A stretch of 64,000 bases of DNA from Rhodoplanes sp963724735 (GTDB taxonomy: Bacteria > Pseudomonadota > Alphaproteobacteria > Rhizobiales > Xanthobacteraceae): contig CAVRVX010000003.1 of the NCBI GenBank assembly GCA_963724735.1, positions 86,829-150,828 of the forward strand. Reading direction: 5' to 3'. This document shows positions 41,881 through 50,274 of this stretch, in pieces. The notes beneath the pieces were generated by a model. It did no database searches and was not told the origin of the DNA. It worked only from the letters and a program-made list of their open reading frames with translations. Position numbers and translations under genes: made by a program. Numbering within the stretch: position 1 is the stretch's first letter; the number at the start of each line of letters is the position of its first letter.

Positions 41881-43065
41881 ATGTTTCGCAAATTGACACT
41901 CAGTTTTGCGGCGATGACGCTCGGCATGCTCGCCGCCTGGCCGGCGATCGCACAGGGCGTGGTGAAGGTCGGCGTGCTGGAGGCGATGACCGGCCAGCAG
42001 CAATCAACCGGCGTGCAGACGCTCGCCGCCATGCGGCTCTACATGCAGCAGCACGGCGACACCGTCGCCGGCAAGAAGATCGAGCTGATCGTCAAGGACG
42101 ACGGCGCCGTCGCCGACAATTCCAAGCGGCTTGCGCAGGAGTTGATCGTTCGTGACAAAGTGAACTTCCTGGTCGGCTTCGCCGTCACGCCGACCGCGCT
42201 CGCGGTCGCCCCGCTCGCAACCGAGGCGAAGATCCCGCTGATCGTCGCCAATGCGGGCACGTCGATCATCACGGAGCGCTCGCCCTACATTGCGCGCACG
42301 AGCTTCACGCTGCCGCAGTCCTCCACCATCATCGCCGACTGGGCGCTGAAGAACGGCATCAAGAAGGTGGTGAGCATCGTTTCCGAGTATGCGCCCGGGG
42401 TCGACGCGGAGAAGTATTTCAGCGAGACCTTCAAGAACGGCGGCGGAGAGGTGACCGAAGCCCTGCGCGTGCCGCTGGCGGCGCCGGACTTCGCCCCCTT
42501 CCTGCAGCGCGCGCGCGACGCCAATCCGGACGCTGTCTATATTTTCGTTCCGTCCGGGCAGGGCGCGACCTTCATCAAGCAATTCATCGAGCGCGGACTC
42601 GACAAGGCCGGCATCAAGCTGATCGGCCCCGGCGACGTGACCGACGACGACCAGCTCAACGGCATGGGCGATCAGGTGATCGGCACGGTGACGGCGCATC
42701 TCTATTCGGCCGATCACGATTCGAAATTGAACAAGGAATTCGTCGCCGCGTTCAAGAAGGCGAATAACGGCTTGCGGCCAAACTTCATGGCGGTGGGCGG
42801 CTATGACGCGATGGCCCTGATTTACGCGGCGCTGAAGAAGACCAACGGCGACACCGACGGCGACAAGCTGATGGCCGCGATCAAAGGCATGGCCTGGGAG
42901 AGCCCGCGCGGGCCGATCTCGATCGATCCCGAAACGCGCGACATTGTGCAGAACATCTACATTCGCAAAGTCGAGACGAAGAATGGCGAGCTGTACAATG
43001 TCGAGTTTCAGACGTTCGAGGCGGTGAAAGACCCCGGCAAAGCGAAAAAGGAGCCGGGCAAGTAA
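41881..43065 (+). CDS. livK: Branched-chain-type ABC transporter substrate-binding protein
   Basis: 394 aa with a signal peptide (LTLSFAAMTLGMLAAWPAIAQ-GVV). A very strong AAAGGAGG site precedes the ATG. It is the receptor of the livHMGF operon that follows. Near-identical long segments are shared with the orphan receptor at 709-1890, such as FAPFLQRARDANP, IDKAGIKLIGPGDVTDD (here LDKAGIKLIGPGDVTDD) and KGMAWESPRGP. Placement right after pcaHG suggests that the ligand may be an aromatic acid rather than leucine; that is an inference. Confidence 0.9.
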   Translation: MFRKLTLSFAAMTLGMLAAWPAIAQGVVKVGVLEAMTGQQQSTGVQTLAAMRLYMQQHGDTVAGKKIELIVKDDGAVADNSKRLAQELIVRDKVNFLVGFAVTPTALAVAPLATEAKIPLIVANAGTSIITERSPYIARTSFTLPQSSTIIADWALKNGIKKVVSIVSEYAPGVDAEKYFSETFKNGGGEVTEALRVPLAAPDFAPFLQRARDANPDAVYIFVPSGQGATFIKQFIERGLDKAGIKLIGPGDVTDDDQLNGMGDQVIGTVTAHLYSADHDSKLNKEFVAAFKKANNGLRPNFMAVGGYDAMALIYAALKKTNGDTDGDKLMAAIKGMAWESPRGPISIDPETRDIVQNIYIRKVETKNGELYNVEFQTFEAVKDPGKAKKEPGK

Positions 43066-43188
43066 TCGCTTCGCTTCACGGCCACGATCCGCGCTGGGCG
43101 GCATGCGGGCTCCACGTGAACGCCGTACGCCAACCCCCGGCTCAGCGCGGACAACTCGTCGGCCGATCCCGCCGCTTGCGGGTATTGT

Positions 43189-43218
43189 CCTCCCCCATTC
43201 GGGGAGGTTGGGAGGGGG
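43189..43218. repeat. CTC-rich palindromic repeat remnant
   Basis: CCTCCCCC-ATT-CGGGGAGG is followed by TTGGGAGGGGG, a shortened form of the CTC-rich hairpin family found at 13199, 22399 and 23639. It lies in the 248-base gap between livK and livH, where it could act as an attenuating hairpin lowering permease relative to receptor expression. Nothing else was recognised in that gap. Confidence 0.6.
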
Positions 43219-43313
43219 TTAACTATCACGCCGGGCGCGCCCGCGGGATTTGCCGGCAGGTCCATCTTCGAAACGAAGGCGGAGCCGCCGGCGCTCGGCG
43301 CTAGGGGCCGGGA

Positions 43314-44174
43314 ATGCTCACAATCCTGTTCGATGGCATCGCCTATGGCATGCTTCTCTTCGTTCTCGCCTGCGGGCTTGCCGTCACCCTCGGCTTGATG
43401 AACTTCGTCAATCTCGCGCATGGCTCGTTCGCCATGGCGGGGGGCTATTGCGCCCTCGTGCTTGTCAACCGGATGGGGGTTCCATTCTCCCTCGGCCTGG
43501 TCGCCGCCTTCCTGTTCTCGGCGGCGCTCGGCGCGCTGCTCGAGCGCACGCTCTACGTTCACGTTTATCGCAAGAGCCCTCTCGACCAGGTGCTGTTCAC
43601 CATCGGACTCGTGTTCATGTCGGTCGCCGCCGTCGACTACCTGATGGGCTCGCAGCAGCAATTCATTCGGATACCCGCTGCGTTGCAGGGCCAGTTCGAC
43701 GTATTCGGCATCGGCATGAGCAAGTACCGGCTGCTCATCATCGCGCTGTGCGGCGTGATTACCTTGGCCCTCCAGCTCGCGCTCATGAGCACCCGGTTCG
43801 GCAGCCAGCTGCGGGCCGCGGTCGACGACCAACGCGTCGCGCGCGGGCTCGGCATCAATGTCGGGACGGTGTTCGGAGTGACCTTCGCGATCGGTTCCGG
43901 CCTTGCCGGGCTCGGCGGCGCGCTGGGCGCGGAAATTCTCGGGCTCGATCCGATCTTCCCGCTCAAATACATGATCTACTTCCTGATCGTCGTCACGGTA
44001 GGAGGCACGTCGAGCATCATTGCTCCGTTCATGGCCTCGATCCTGCTCGGCATCGGCGATGTCGCCGGCAAGTACTACGTGCCGAAGCTCGGGGCCTTCG
44101 TCATCTACACCATCATGATCATCGTCTTGATCGTGCGGCCGCACGGCCTGTTCGCGCATGGCCGCGCACGGTGA
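43314..44174 (+). CDS. livH: ABC transporter permease LivH
   Basis: 286 aa, about eight membrane helices. It opens LTILFDGIAYGMLLFVLACGLAVTLGLMNFVNLAHGSF (cited as GLMNFVNLAHGSFAMAG), the LivH hallmark, and contains VDDQRVARGLGINVG, the EAA-like ATPase contact loop. It forms the channel with LivM. Its stop is 11 bases before the livM start. Confidence 0.93.
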   Translation: MLTILFDGIAYGMLLFVLACGLAVTLGLMNFVNLAHGSFAMAGGYCALVLVNRMGVPFSLGLVAAFLFSAALGALLERTLYVHVYRKSPLDQVLFTIGLVFMSVAAVDYLMGSQQQFIRIPAALQGQFDVFGIGMSKYRLLIIALCGVITLALQLALMSTRFGSQLRAAVDDQRVARGLGINVGTVFGVTFAIGSGLAGLGGALGAEILGLDPIFPLKYMIYFLIVVTVGGTSSIIAPFMASILLGIGDVAGKYYVPKLGAFVIYTIMIIVLIVRPHGLFAHGRAR

Positions 44175-44185
44175 GGAACAGCATC

Positions 44186-45250
44186 GTGACAAAACCGACG
44201 CGCGCCCTCTCCGCCGAAATCACCACCCTCCTGAGCGCGCGAGCGCGCTGGTCGCCGCTTGAATTTGCGTTCTGGATCGCTGCGTTCGCTACGATCTATT
44301 TGTTTCCCGACCAGCATCTGATCCTCGCCGAGATCGTGATCTGGGGTTTGTTCGCCCTCTCGATCGACCTGATCCTCGGTTATGCCGGCATCATCTCGCT
44401 CGGACATGCGGCGTTCTTCGGCTTCGGCGCCTATGCGGCGGGATTGCTGGCGAAGCACGAAGTGCTGACCGAGCCCATTCTCGCGCTGATCGCCGCGGGA
44501 GTGGGAGCTGCGTTGCTCGGCTTTCTCACGAGTTTCCTGGTGCTGCGCGGCTCCGACCTGACGCGGCTGATGGTGACGCTCGGCATCGCCCTGGTGCTGC
44601 GGGAAATCGCCAACCGGTTCCCCGAGGTCACCGGCGGCGCCGACGGATTGCAGGGCGTGACGATAAGCCCGGTGCTCGGGCAGTTTCGCTTCGATCTCTA
44701 CGGACACACCGCCTATATCTACAGCCTGGTCGTGCTATTCGTGCTTTTCGTAATCGCCCGGCGCATCGTGCGATCGCCGTTCGGCCTGTCCCTCGTCGCG
44801 ATCAAAGGCAATCCGCTGCGTTCTGCTGCGGTGGGAATCGCCGTCAATTGGCGTCTGGTCGCAATCTACACGATCGCCGCCGCCTATGCCGGGATCGCCG
44901 GCGCACTCCTCACCCAAACCACGGCCTTCGCCTCGCTCGAAGGCTTTGCGTTCGATCGCTCCGCCGACGGGCTGCTGGTGCTGATCATCGGCGGCACCGG
45001 CTACCTCTATGGCGGTCTGATCGGAGCGCTCATCTTTCGGTTTGCGCATGATTACCTCGCCAGCATCACCCCGCAATATTGGCAGTTTTGGATCGGCCTT
45101 ATCCTGGTCCTCATCGTCATGGTCGGCCGCGACCGCATCGGGACCTGGCTCGATCCGATCCGGGGGCTGGCCGATCGGCTCGGCGCCTGGCGGTCCAACC
45201 GCAGATCCAGGACGCTCGGCGCAACGTCGCAAGAGGGAGGCCAGCCGTGA
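44186..45250 (+). CDS. livM: ABC transporter permease LivM
   Basis: 354 aa from the GTG at 44186, with GAGGA eight bases upstream; a GTG at 44171 would add five residues. Although the same frame is open far upstream through livH, conserved sequence begins only around LEFAFWIAAFATIYLF. LivM signatures: GYAGIISLGHAAFFGFGAY and IKGNPLRSAAVGI. A hydrophilic tail of about 35 residues follows the last helix. GTGA overlap with livG. Confidence 0.93.
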   Translation: MTKPTRALSAEITTLLSARARWSPLEFAFWIAAFATIYLFPDQHLILAEIVIWGLFALSIDLILGYAGIISLGHAAFFGFGAYAAGLLAKHEVLTEPILALIAAGVGAALLGFLTSFLVLRGSDLTRLMVTLGIALVLREIANRFPEVTGGADGLQGVTISPVLGQFRFDLYGHTAYIYSLVVLFVLFVIARRIVRSPFGLSLVAIKGNPLRSAAVGIAVNWRLVAIYTIAAAYAGIAGALLTQTTAFASLEGFAFDRSADGLLVLIIGGTGYLYGGLIGALIFRFAHDYLASITPQYWQFWIGLILVLIVMVGRDRIGTWLDPIRGLADRLGAWRSNRRSRTLGATSQEGGQP

Positions 45251-45999
45251 CGCCCGTGCTCGAAACGCGCGCGCTGGAAAAGCGCTTCGGCGGCATCGTC
45301 GCCGCCAACCAGGTGTCGCTCCGTTTGCAGAAAGGCGCGCGCCATGCGCTGATCGGGCCGAACGGGGCGGGCAAGACCACCGTCATCAATCTCTTGACCG
45401 GGGTCTTGCGCCCGTCGAGCGGCGAAATCCTGCTCGACGGCAAGGACATCAGCCACGTCGAACCGCACGACCGCGTACGGCTCGGCATGGCGCGCACGTT
45501 TCAGATCAATCAGTTGTTCGGCGATCTCACCCCGCTGGAAACGCTCGGGCTCGCAATTTCCGAGCGGCTCGGCAGCGGAACTCATTGGTGGCGGACCGTC
45601 GGCAGCCGGACGGGCGTCGTCGATGAAATCGCCGAGTTGCTGGAGCGCTTCGGCCTCGTCGACGTCATGAACGAAAGGACGGCGATCCTGCCTTACGGCA
45701 AGCAGCGCCTGCTCGAAATCGCCCTCGCCTTCGCCTGCCGGCCGCGTCTGCTCTTGCTCGACGAGCCCGCGGCCGGCGTGCCGGACGCCGAACGTCAGGA
45801 GATTCTCGCCACCATCGCGGCGCTGCCGGCCGATGTCACCGTCTTGTTGATCGAGCACGACATGGACATCGTGTTCACCTTCGCCGATCGCATCTCCGTG
45901 CTGGTGAATGGCGAGATGCTGGTCGAGGGCTCGCCGGACGAAGTCGCACATGATCCGCGCGTGCGGGCGGTCTATCTAGGGGAGGCGTTCGATGGCTGA
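45247..45999 (+). CDS. livG: ABC transporter ATP-binding protein LivG
   Basis: 250 aa. Walker A GPNGAGKTT near residue 40, Q-loop ARTFQINQLF, a signature read as LPYGKQRLLEIALAFA (the usual LSYG replaced by LPYG, seen in this subfamily), Walker B LLLLDEPAAG and the switch His in LLIEHDMDIVF. It starts with GTG overlapping the livM stop and overlaps livF by eight bases. Confidence 0.93.
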   Translation: MTPVLETRALEKRFGGIVAANQVSLRLQKGARHALIGPNGAGKTTVINLLTGVLRPSSGEILLDGKDISHVEPHDRVRLGMARTFQINQLFGDLTPLETLGLAISERLGSGTHWWRTVGSRTGVVDEIAELLERFGLVDVMNERTAILPYGKQRLLEIALAFACRPRLLLLDEPAAGVPDAERQEILATIAALPADVTVLLIEHDMDIVFTFADRISVLVNGEMLVEGSPDEVAHDPRVRAVYLGEAFDG

Positions 46000-46735
46000 T
46001 CTCCTTTCCATCGAGCGCCTGCGCGCCGGATATGGCGAAGCGATCGTGCTGTCGGACGTGTCGCTGACGCTGCAGGAGGGACATTCGCTCGCCCTGCTCG
46101 GCCGCAACGGAATGGGCAAGACGACGCTCGTCAACTCGATCGTCGGGGTCACGCGCTATCGCGGCGGCACCATCCACCTGGCTGGACGCGACATTACCCG
46201 GTTACGGCCCGACCAGCGGGCGCATGCCGGGATCGGCTGGGTGCCGCAGGAGCGCAACATTTTCAAATCGCTGACCTTGCACGAGAATCTCACGGCGATC
46301 GCGCGGCCCGGCCCGTGGACCCCGGACAAGGTCTACGCGCTCTTTCCCCGGCTCGGCGAACGCAAGAACAACATGGGCAACCAGTTGTCGGGCGGCGAGC
46401 AGCAGATGCTCGCGCTCGGCCGCGCTCTCGTGCTCAACCCGAAGGTCGTTCTGCTCGACGAGCCGCTCGAGGGGCTTGCGCCCATCATCTGCGATGAGTT
46501 GCTGGCCGCCTTGACCCGCATCACACGCGAGGAAGGCCTGTCCGCCATCCTGGTTGAACAGAACGCCCAGAAGGTTCTCGGCGTGACCGATCACGCGGTG
46601 ATTCTGGAGCGCGGCGCCATCGTCTATGCCGGCGAAAGCGCTGCGCTCGGCGCCGACCGCGAGGTGCTGGAGAAATATATCGGCGTCAGCGAAGGTGGAC
46701 CGAAGCGCCGCGGCCCTTCGCGCCGGTCACATTGA
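45992..46735 (+). CDS. livF: ABC transporter ATP-binding protein LivF
   Basis: 247 aa. Walker A GRNGMGKTT, signature LSGGEQQMLALGRAL, Walker B VVLLDEPLEGLAP and GWVPQERNIFKSLT. LivF pairs with LivG as the ATPase dimer. The last residues (KRRGPSRRSH) are an unconserved basic tail. The MetE-like gene follows after 52 bases and may be co-transcribed. Confidence 0.93.
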   Translation: MADLLSIERLRAGYGEAIVLSDVSLTLQEGHSLALLGRNGMGKTTLVNSIVGVTRYRGGTIHLAGRDITRLRPDQRAHAGIGWVPQERNIFKSLTLHENLTAIARPGPWTPDKVYALFPRLGERKNNMGNQLSGGEQQMLALGRALVLNPKVVLLDEPLEGLAPIICDELLAALTRITREEGLSAILVEQNAQKVLGVTDHAVILERGAIVYAGESAALGADREVLEKYIGVSEGGPKRRGPSRRSH

Positions 46736-46787
46736 CCTCCCGACTGCGGCTCACAAATAAGAAGATCGCCACGAAAGGAATAATCCG

Positions 46788-47891
46788 ATGCCCCGATCAC
46801 GCCCCCCGTTCCGCGCCGACCATGTCGGTAGTCTTCTTCGGCCGACTGCCCTCAAGGAGGCGCGCAGCCGGCACCAGGAGGGCGCGATTTCCGATGCCGA
46901 GTTGCGCCGGACCGAGGATGCGGAGATCAAGAAGATCATCGCCAAGCAGGAGGAGATCGGGCTGCAATCGATCACCGATGGCGAATTCCGGCGCTCGTGG
47001 TGGCATTTCGATTTCCTGAAGAAGCTCGACGGCGTCGAGGGCTTTCGCGCCGCCGAGGGAATTCAATTTCACGGCATACAGACGCGCGCCGAAGGGCTGC
47101 GGGTGGTCGGCCGGGTCGGCTTCTCCGACCATCCGATGATCGAACATTTCAAGTTCCTCAAGGCGAACACCAAACAGACGCCGAAAATGACCATTCCGTC
47201 GCCGTCGGTGCTGCATTTCCGCGGCGGCCGCAAGGAAATCAGCACGCGAGTCTATCCGCAGCTCGAAGCGTTTTTCGATGATCTTGGCCGCACCTACCGG
47301 AAAGTGGTGAAGGCGTTCTACGATGCGGGCTGTCGTTACCTGCAATTCGATGACACGGTGTGGGCCTATCTGTGCTCGAAGGAGGAGCTGCAGAAGGCGC
47401 GCGCGCGGGGCGAGGAAGTCGAGAAGCTGCCGGAGATCTACGCCGATGTGATCAATTACGCGATCGCCGAGCGCCCGCCGGACATGGTGATCACCACCCA
47501 TGTCTGCCGCGGCAATTTCCGTTCGCAATGGATTTCCGAGGGCGGCTACGAACCGGTGGCGGAACGGCTGTTGGGCAGCGTCAATTACGACGGCTATTTC
47601 CTCGAATACGACACCGAGCGCGCTGGCGGGTTTGAGCCATTGCGCTTCCTGCCGAAGGGCAAGAAGATCGTGGTGCTCGGGCTGGTGACGTCAAAGACAG
47701 GACCGCTCGAGAACCGCGACGCCGTGAAGCGCCGCATCGACGAGGCGACCAAATTCGTCGCGCTCGACCAGCTTGCGCTCACCCCGCAATGCGGCTTCGC
47801 CTCGACCGAGGAGGGCAACCTGCTCGCCGAAGAGGAGCAATGGGCGAAGCTATCGATGATCGTCGATCTCGCGCGCGAGGTGTGGGGATGA
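46788..47891 (+). CDS. Cobalamin-independent methionine synthase C-terminal-domain (MetE-like) protein
   Basis: 367 aa, corresponding to only the catalytic C-terminal half of MetE. N-terminal RADHVGSLLRP, SITDGEFRRSWWHFDF and the Zn ligands THVCRGN (His, Cys), FLEYDTER (Glu) and TPQCGFAS (Cys) are all present, so a thiol-alkylating zinc site should form. Such stand-alone proteins include methionine synthases and other thiol alkyltransferases such as epoxyalkane:coenzyme M transferase, so the acceptor may not be homocysteine. Ribosome site AAAGGA eight bases upstream. It follows the liv operon and may act on the imported compound. Confidence 0.85.
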   Translation: MPRSRPPFRADHVGSLLRPTALKEARSRHQEGAISDAELRRTEDAEIKKIIAKQEEIGLQSITDGEFRRSWWHFDFLKKLDGVEGFRAAEGIQFHGIQTRAEGLRVVGRVGFSDHPMIEHFKFLKANTKQTPKMTIPSPSVLHFRGGRKEISTRVYPQLEAFFDDLGRTYRKVVKAFYDAGCRYLQFDDTVWAYLCSKEELQKARARGEEVEKLPEIYADVINYAIAERPPDMVITTHVCRGNFRSQWISEGGYEPVAERLLGSVNYDGYFLEYDTERAGGFEPLRFLPKGKKIVVLGLVTSKTGPLENRDAVKRRIDEATKFVALDQLALTPQCGFASTEEGNLLAEEEQWAKLSMIVDLAREVWG

Positions 47892-48077
47892 ATTTCCGGC
47901 AGTCGTGCTGTTGTTGACCGGCGCGCGCCCTTGCGCCCCGTTTCCTCGAGCGGATACGTGACGGCTCGGTCCGACGGATGGTCGCCTGCCAGGCGGGCAT
48001 GGGCGTCGTTCGGGCATTCGTCATGTCGCTCGGCTCAAGGTCATTGATCTGCGCGCGCGCCGTCGTATGACGAAGCA

Positions 48078-49211
48078 ATGAACCTCCCGCTGTCCGGCCT
48101 TCTCGTCGTCTCGCTCGAACAGGCGGTGGCGGCGCCGCTGTGCACGTGCCGGCTCGCCGACGCGGGCGCGCGCGTGATCAAGATCGAGCGGCCGGACGGC
48201 GATTTTGCGCGCGGCTATGACGATCTTGCGCGGGGCGAGAGCGCCTATTTCGTCTGGCTCAATCGCGGCAAGGAATCGATCATGCTCGACCTCGCATCCG
48301 CCGAGGACCGAGCGCTGCTGGCGGCGATGCTCGCCAAAGCCGACATCTTCGTGCAGAATCTCAAGCCGGGCGCGATCGACAGGCTTGGCTTCCCGATCGA
48401 GCCGCTGCGCCGCGAGCATCCGCGGCTCGTGGTGTGCTCGATTTCCGGCTATGGCGAGCGCGGCCCCTATGCGCAACGCAAGGCGTACGATCTGCTGATC
48501 CAGGCGGATTGCGGCCTTGTCTCCATCACCGGCGGACCGGAAGCGCCGGCCCGCGTCGGCGTGTCGGTGGTCGACATCGCGGCGGGGCTCGCCGCCTACG
48601 AAGCCATCCTCGAAGCGCTGATCGCGCGCGCCGGCAGCGGCGAGGGCGCGGCCTTGTCGATATCGCTGTTCGACGCCATCGCCGAATGGATGACCGTGCC
48701 GCTCATTCAGCACGAGGGCGGCAGCACGCCGCAGCGCGTCGGACTGGCACATCCGAGCATCTCGCCGTATGGCGTATTCCGCAGCAAGGACGGCGTCGGC
48801 ATCTTGATCTCCATCCAAAGCGACCGGGAATGGCGCGTCCTCGCCGAACACGTTCTGGGGGACGCGGGGCTTGCCGCCGACCCCTCGTTTGCGACCAATG
48901 TGGAGCGGGTGAAGCGCCGCGCGGAAACGGACGCGCGCGTGCAGGCGGCGTTCGGCGCGCTCGATACCGAGCCGCTGCTCGCCAAGCTTGCGGCGGCGGA
49001 AATCGCGTTCGCTCGCGTGAGCGACCTTGCGCTGTTCGCCAAGCATCCGCATTTGCGACGCATCGAGGTCGGCTCGCCGGTGGGACGCTTGTCCTATCCC
49101 GCCCCGCCGCGGCACCGGGCCGAGCCCTACGGGCGCGTCCCGGCGCTTGGCGAGCACACAGACCAGGTTAGGCGCGAGTTCGCGCCGACGCGGGCAGGAT
49201 CAATGAAATGA
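48078..49211 (+). CDS. CaiB/BaiF family (family III) CoA transferase
   Basis: 377 aa. Family features: LSGLLVVSLEQAVAAPLCT at the start, the Asp-containing RKAYDLLIQADCGL that should form the acyl anhydride, and a late SYPAPPRHRAEPYGRVPALGEHT (cited as APPRHRAEPYGRVPALGEHT). It moves CoA between two carboxylic acids. The preceding 186-base gap has only a weak ribosome site. It overlaps glucokinase by four bases, an odd pairing with no obvious metabolic link. Confidence 0.88.
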   Translation: MNLPLSGLLVVSLEQAVAAPLCTCRLADAGARVIKIERPDGDFARGYDDLARGESAYFVWLNRGKESIMLDLASAEDRALLAAMLAKADIFVQNLKPGAIDRLGFPIEPLRREHPRLVVCSISGYGERGPYAQRKAYDLLIQADCGLVSITGGPEAPARVGVSVVDIAAGLAAYEAILEALIARAGSGEGAALSISLFDAIAEWMTVPLIQHEGGSTPQRVGLAHPSISPYGVFRSKDGVGILISIQSDREWRVLAEHVLGDAGLAADPSFATNVERVKRRAETDARVQAAFGALDTEPLLAKLAAAEIAFARVSDLALFAKHPHLRRIEVGSPVGRLSYPAPPRHRAEPYGRVPALGEHTDQVRREFAPTRAGSMK

Positions 49212-50158
49212 ACACCACGCTCGTCGCCGATATCGGTGGTAGCAACACGCGGCTGGCCGTCGCAGGCCGCACCGGCCGCCCGGAGCACATCCACGCCTTC
49301 GCAAACGACTCCGTGACCGGCCTGGTCGCGGAAATCGCCGCCTATATCGCCCGCATGGACAAGCTCGATCAGCGACCGGACGCGGCCGTGCTCGCTGTCG
49401 CCGGGCCGGTGCACGGCCGCCGGATCATGCTCACCAACCGCGCCTGGGAGATCGACCTCGATGCGATCCAGGAGGAGTTCAGTTTTCGTTACGTAGAGGG
49501 GCTCAACGATTTCGAGGCCTTGGCTTGGGGGTTGCCGTGGTTCGAGCCGGAAGACGTGCGCGAACTCGGACACCCGCTTCCGGTCCCGAACGGCCCGAAA
49601 GCGGTGCTCGGTCCCGGCACCGGGCTAGGCGTCGCCGCCCTCGTCCCCGAGGGCCACTCCTGGTTCGCGCTCGCCACCGAGGCCGGCCACATGTCGTTCG
49701 GCCCCTCGACGGACGAGGAATGGACCGTGTTTGCGCGGATCGCCAAGCAAGTCGAGGCCATATCGGCCGAGACCATTCTCTCCGGACCCGGCCTCGAGCG
49801 GCTCTATCGCGCGATGCATCCCGAGCACCCCGCCCTACCCGCGCATGCGATCGAGGCGGCGGCGACGAAGGGCGAGGCTGCGGCCGTTGCGACGGTCGGG
49901 CTTTTCGTGCGCCTGCTCGGTCGCTTCGCCGGCGACGTCGCGCTCACCTTCAAGGCCATGGGCGGGGTCTATATCGCCGGCGGCGTCGCGGCGAAGCTCG
50001 GCCGGCGCATCGACTCGGCTGCGTTTCGCAAGGCCTTCGTCAAGCATCCGCCGCACCACCATTTGCTGGAGGCGATCCCGACTTTCCTCATCACCTGCCA
50101 AGAGCCTGGTCTATATGGCTGCGCCGCCTATGCGGAGCATGCGGTCGGCGAATATTGA
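49208..50158 (+). CDS. glk: Glucokinase
   Basis: 316 aa, ROK-unrelated bacterial Glk family. ATP-binding VADIGGSNTRLAV at the N-terminus, hexose-site LNDFEALAWGLP, GPGTGLGVAAL and EAGHMSFGP, and a C-terminal GGVYIAGGVAAKLG. It phosphorylates glucose to glucose 6-phosphate with ATP. ATGA overlap with the CoA transferase upstream. Confidence 0.92.
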   Translation: MNTTLVADIGGSNTRLAVAGRTGRPEHIHAFANDSVTGLVAEIAAYIARMDKLDQRPDAAVLAVAGPVHGRRIMLTNRAWEIDLDAIQEEFSFRYVEGLNDFEALAWGLPWFEPEDVRELGHPLPVPNGPKAVLGPGTGLGVAALVPEGHSWFALATEAGHMSFGPSTDEEWTVFARIAKQVEAISAETILSGPGLERLYRAMHPEHPALPAHAIEAAATKGEAAAVATVGLFVRLLGRFAGDVALTFKAMGGVYIAGGVAAKLGRRIDSAAFRKAFVKHPPHHHLLEAIPTFLITCQEPGLYGCAAYAEHAVGEY

Positions 50159-50274
50159 GGAACGTCGACAGGTTTACGGCGTGATAGATCCTTTATTGCA
50201 TCTCGGCTGCCGAACACGGGCGGTCGGCGATCGGCCTGCGCGCCCTGCGCTTCAAGTAGGACAGATGAATCACC

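Noticed and set aside
43250..44185. Upstream extension of livM across livH, giving a 666-codon frame
   Set aside because: The first 310 codons are an out-of-frame reading of livH with low-complexity Arg-rich sequence; LivM homology starts after 44186.
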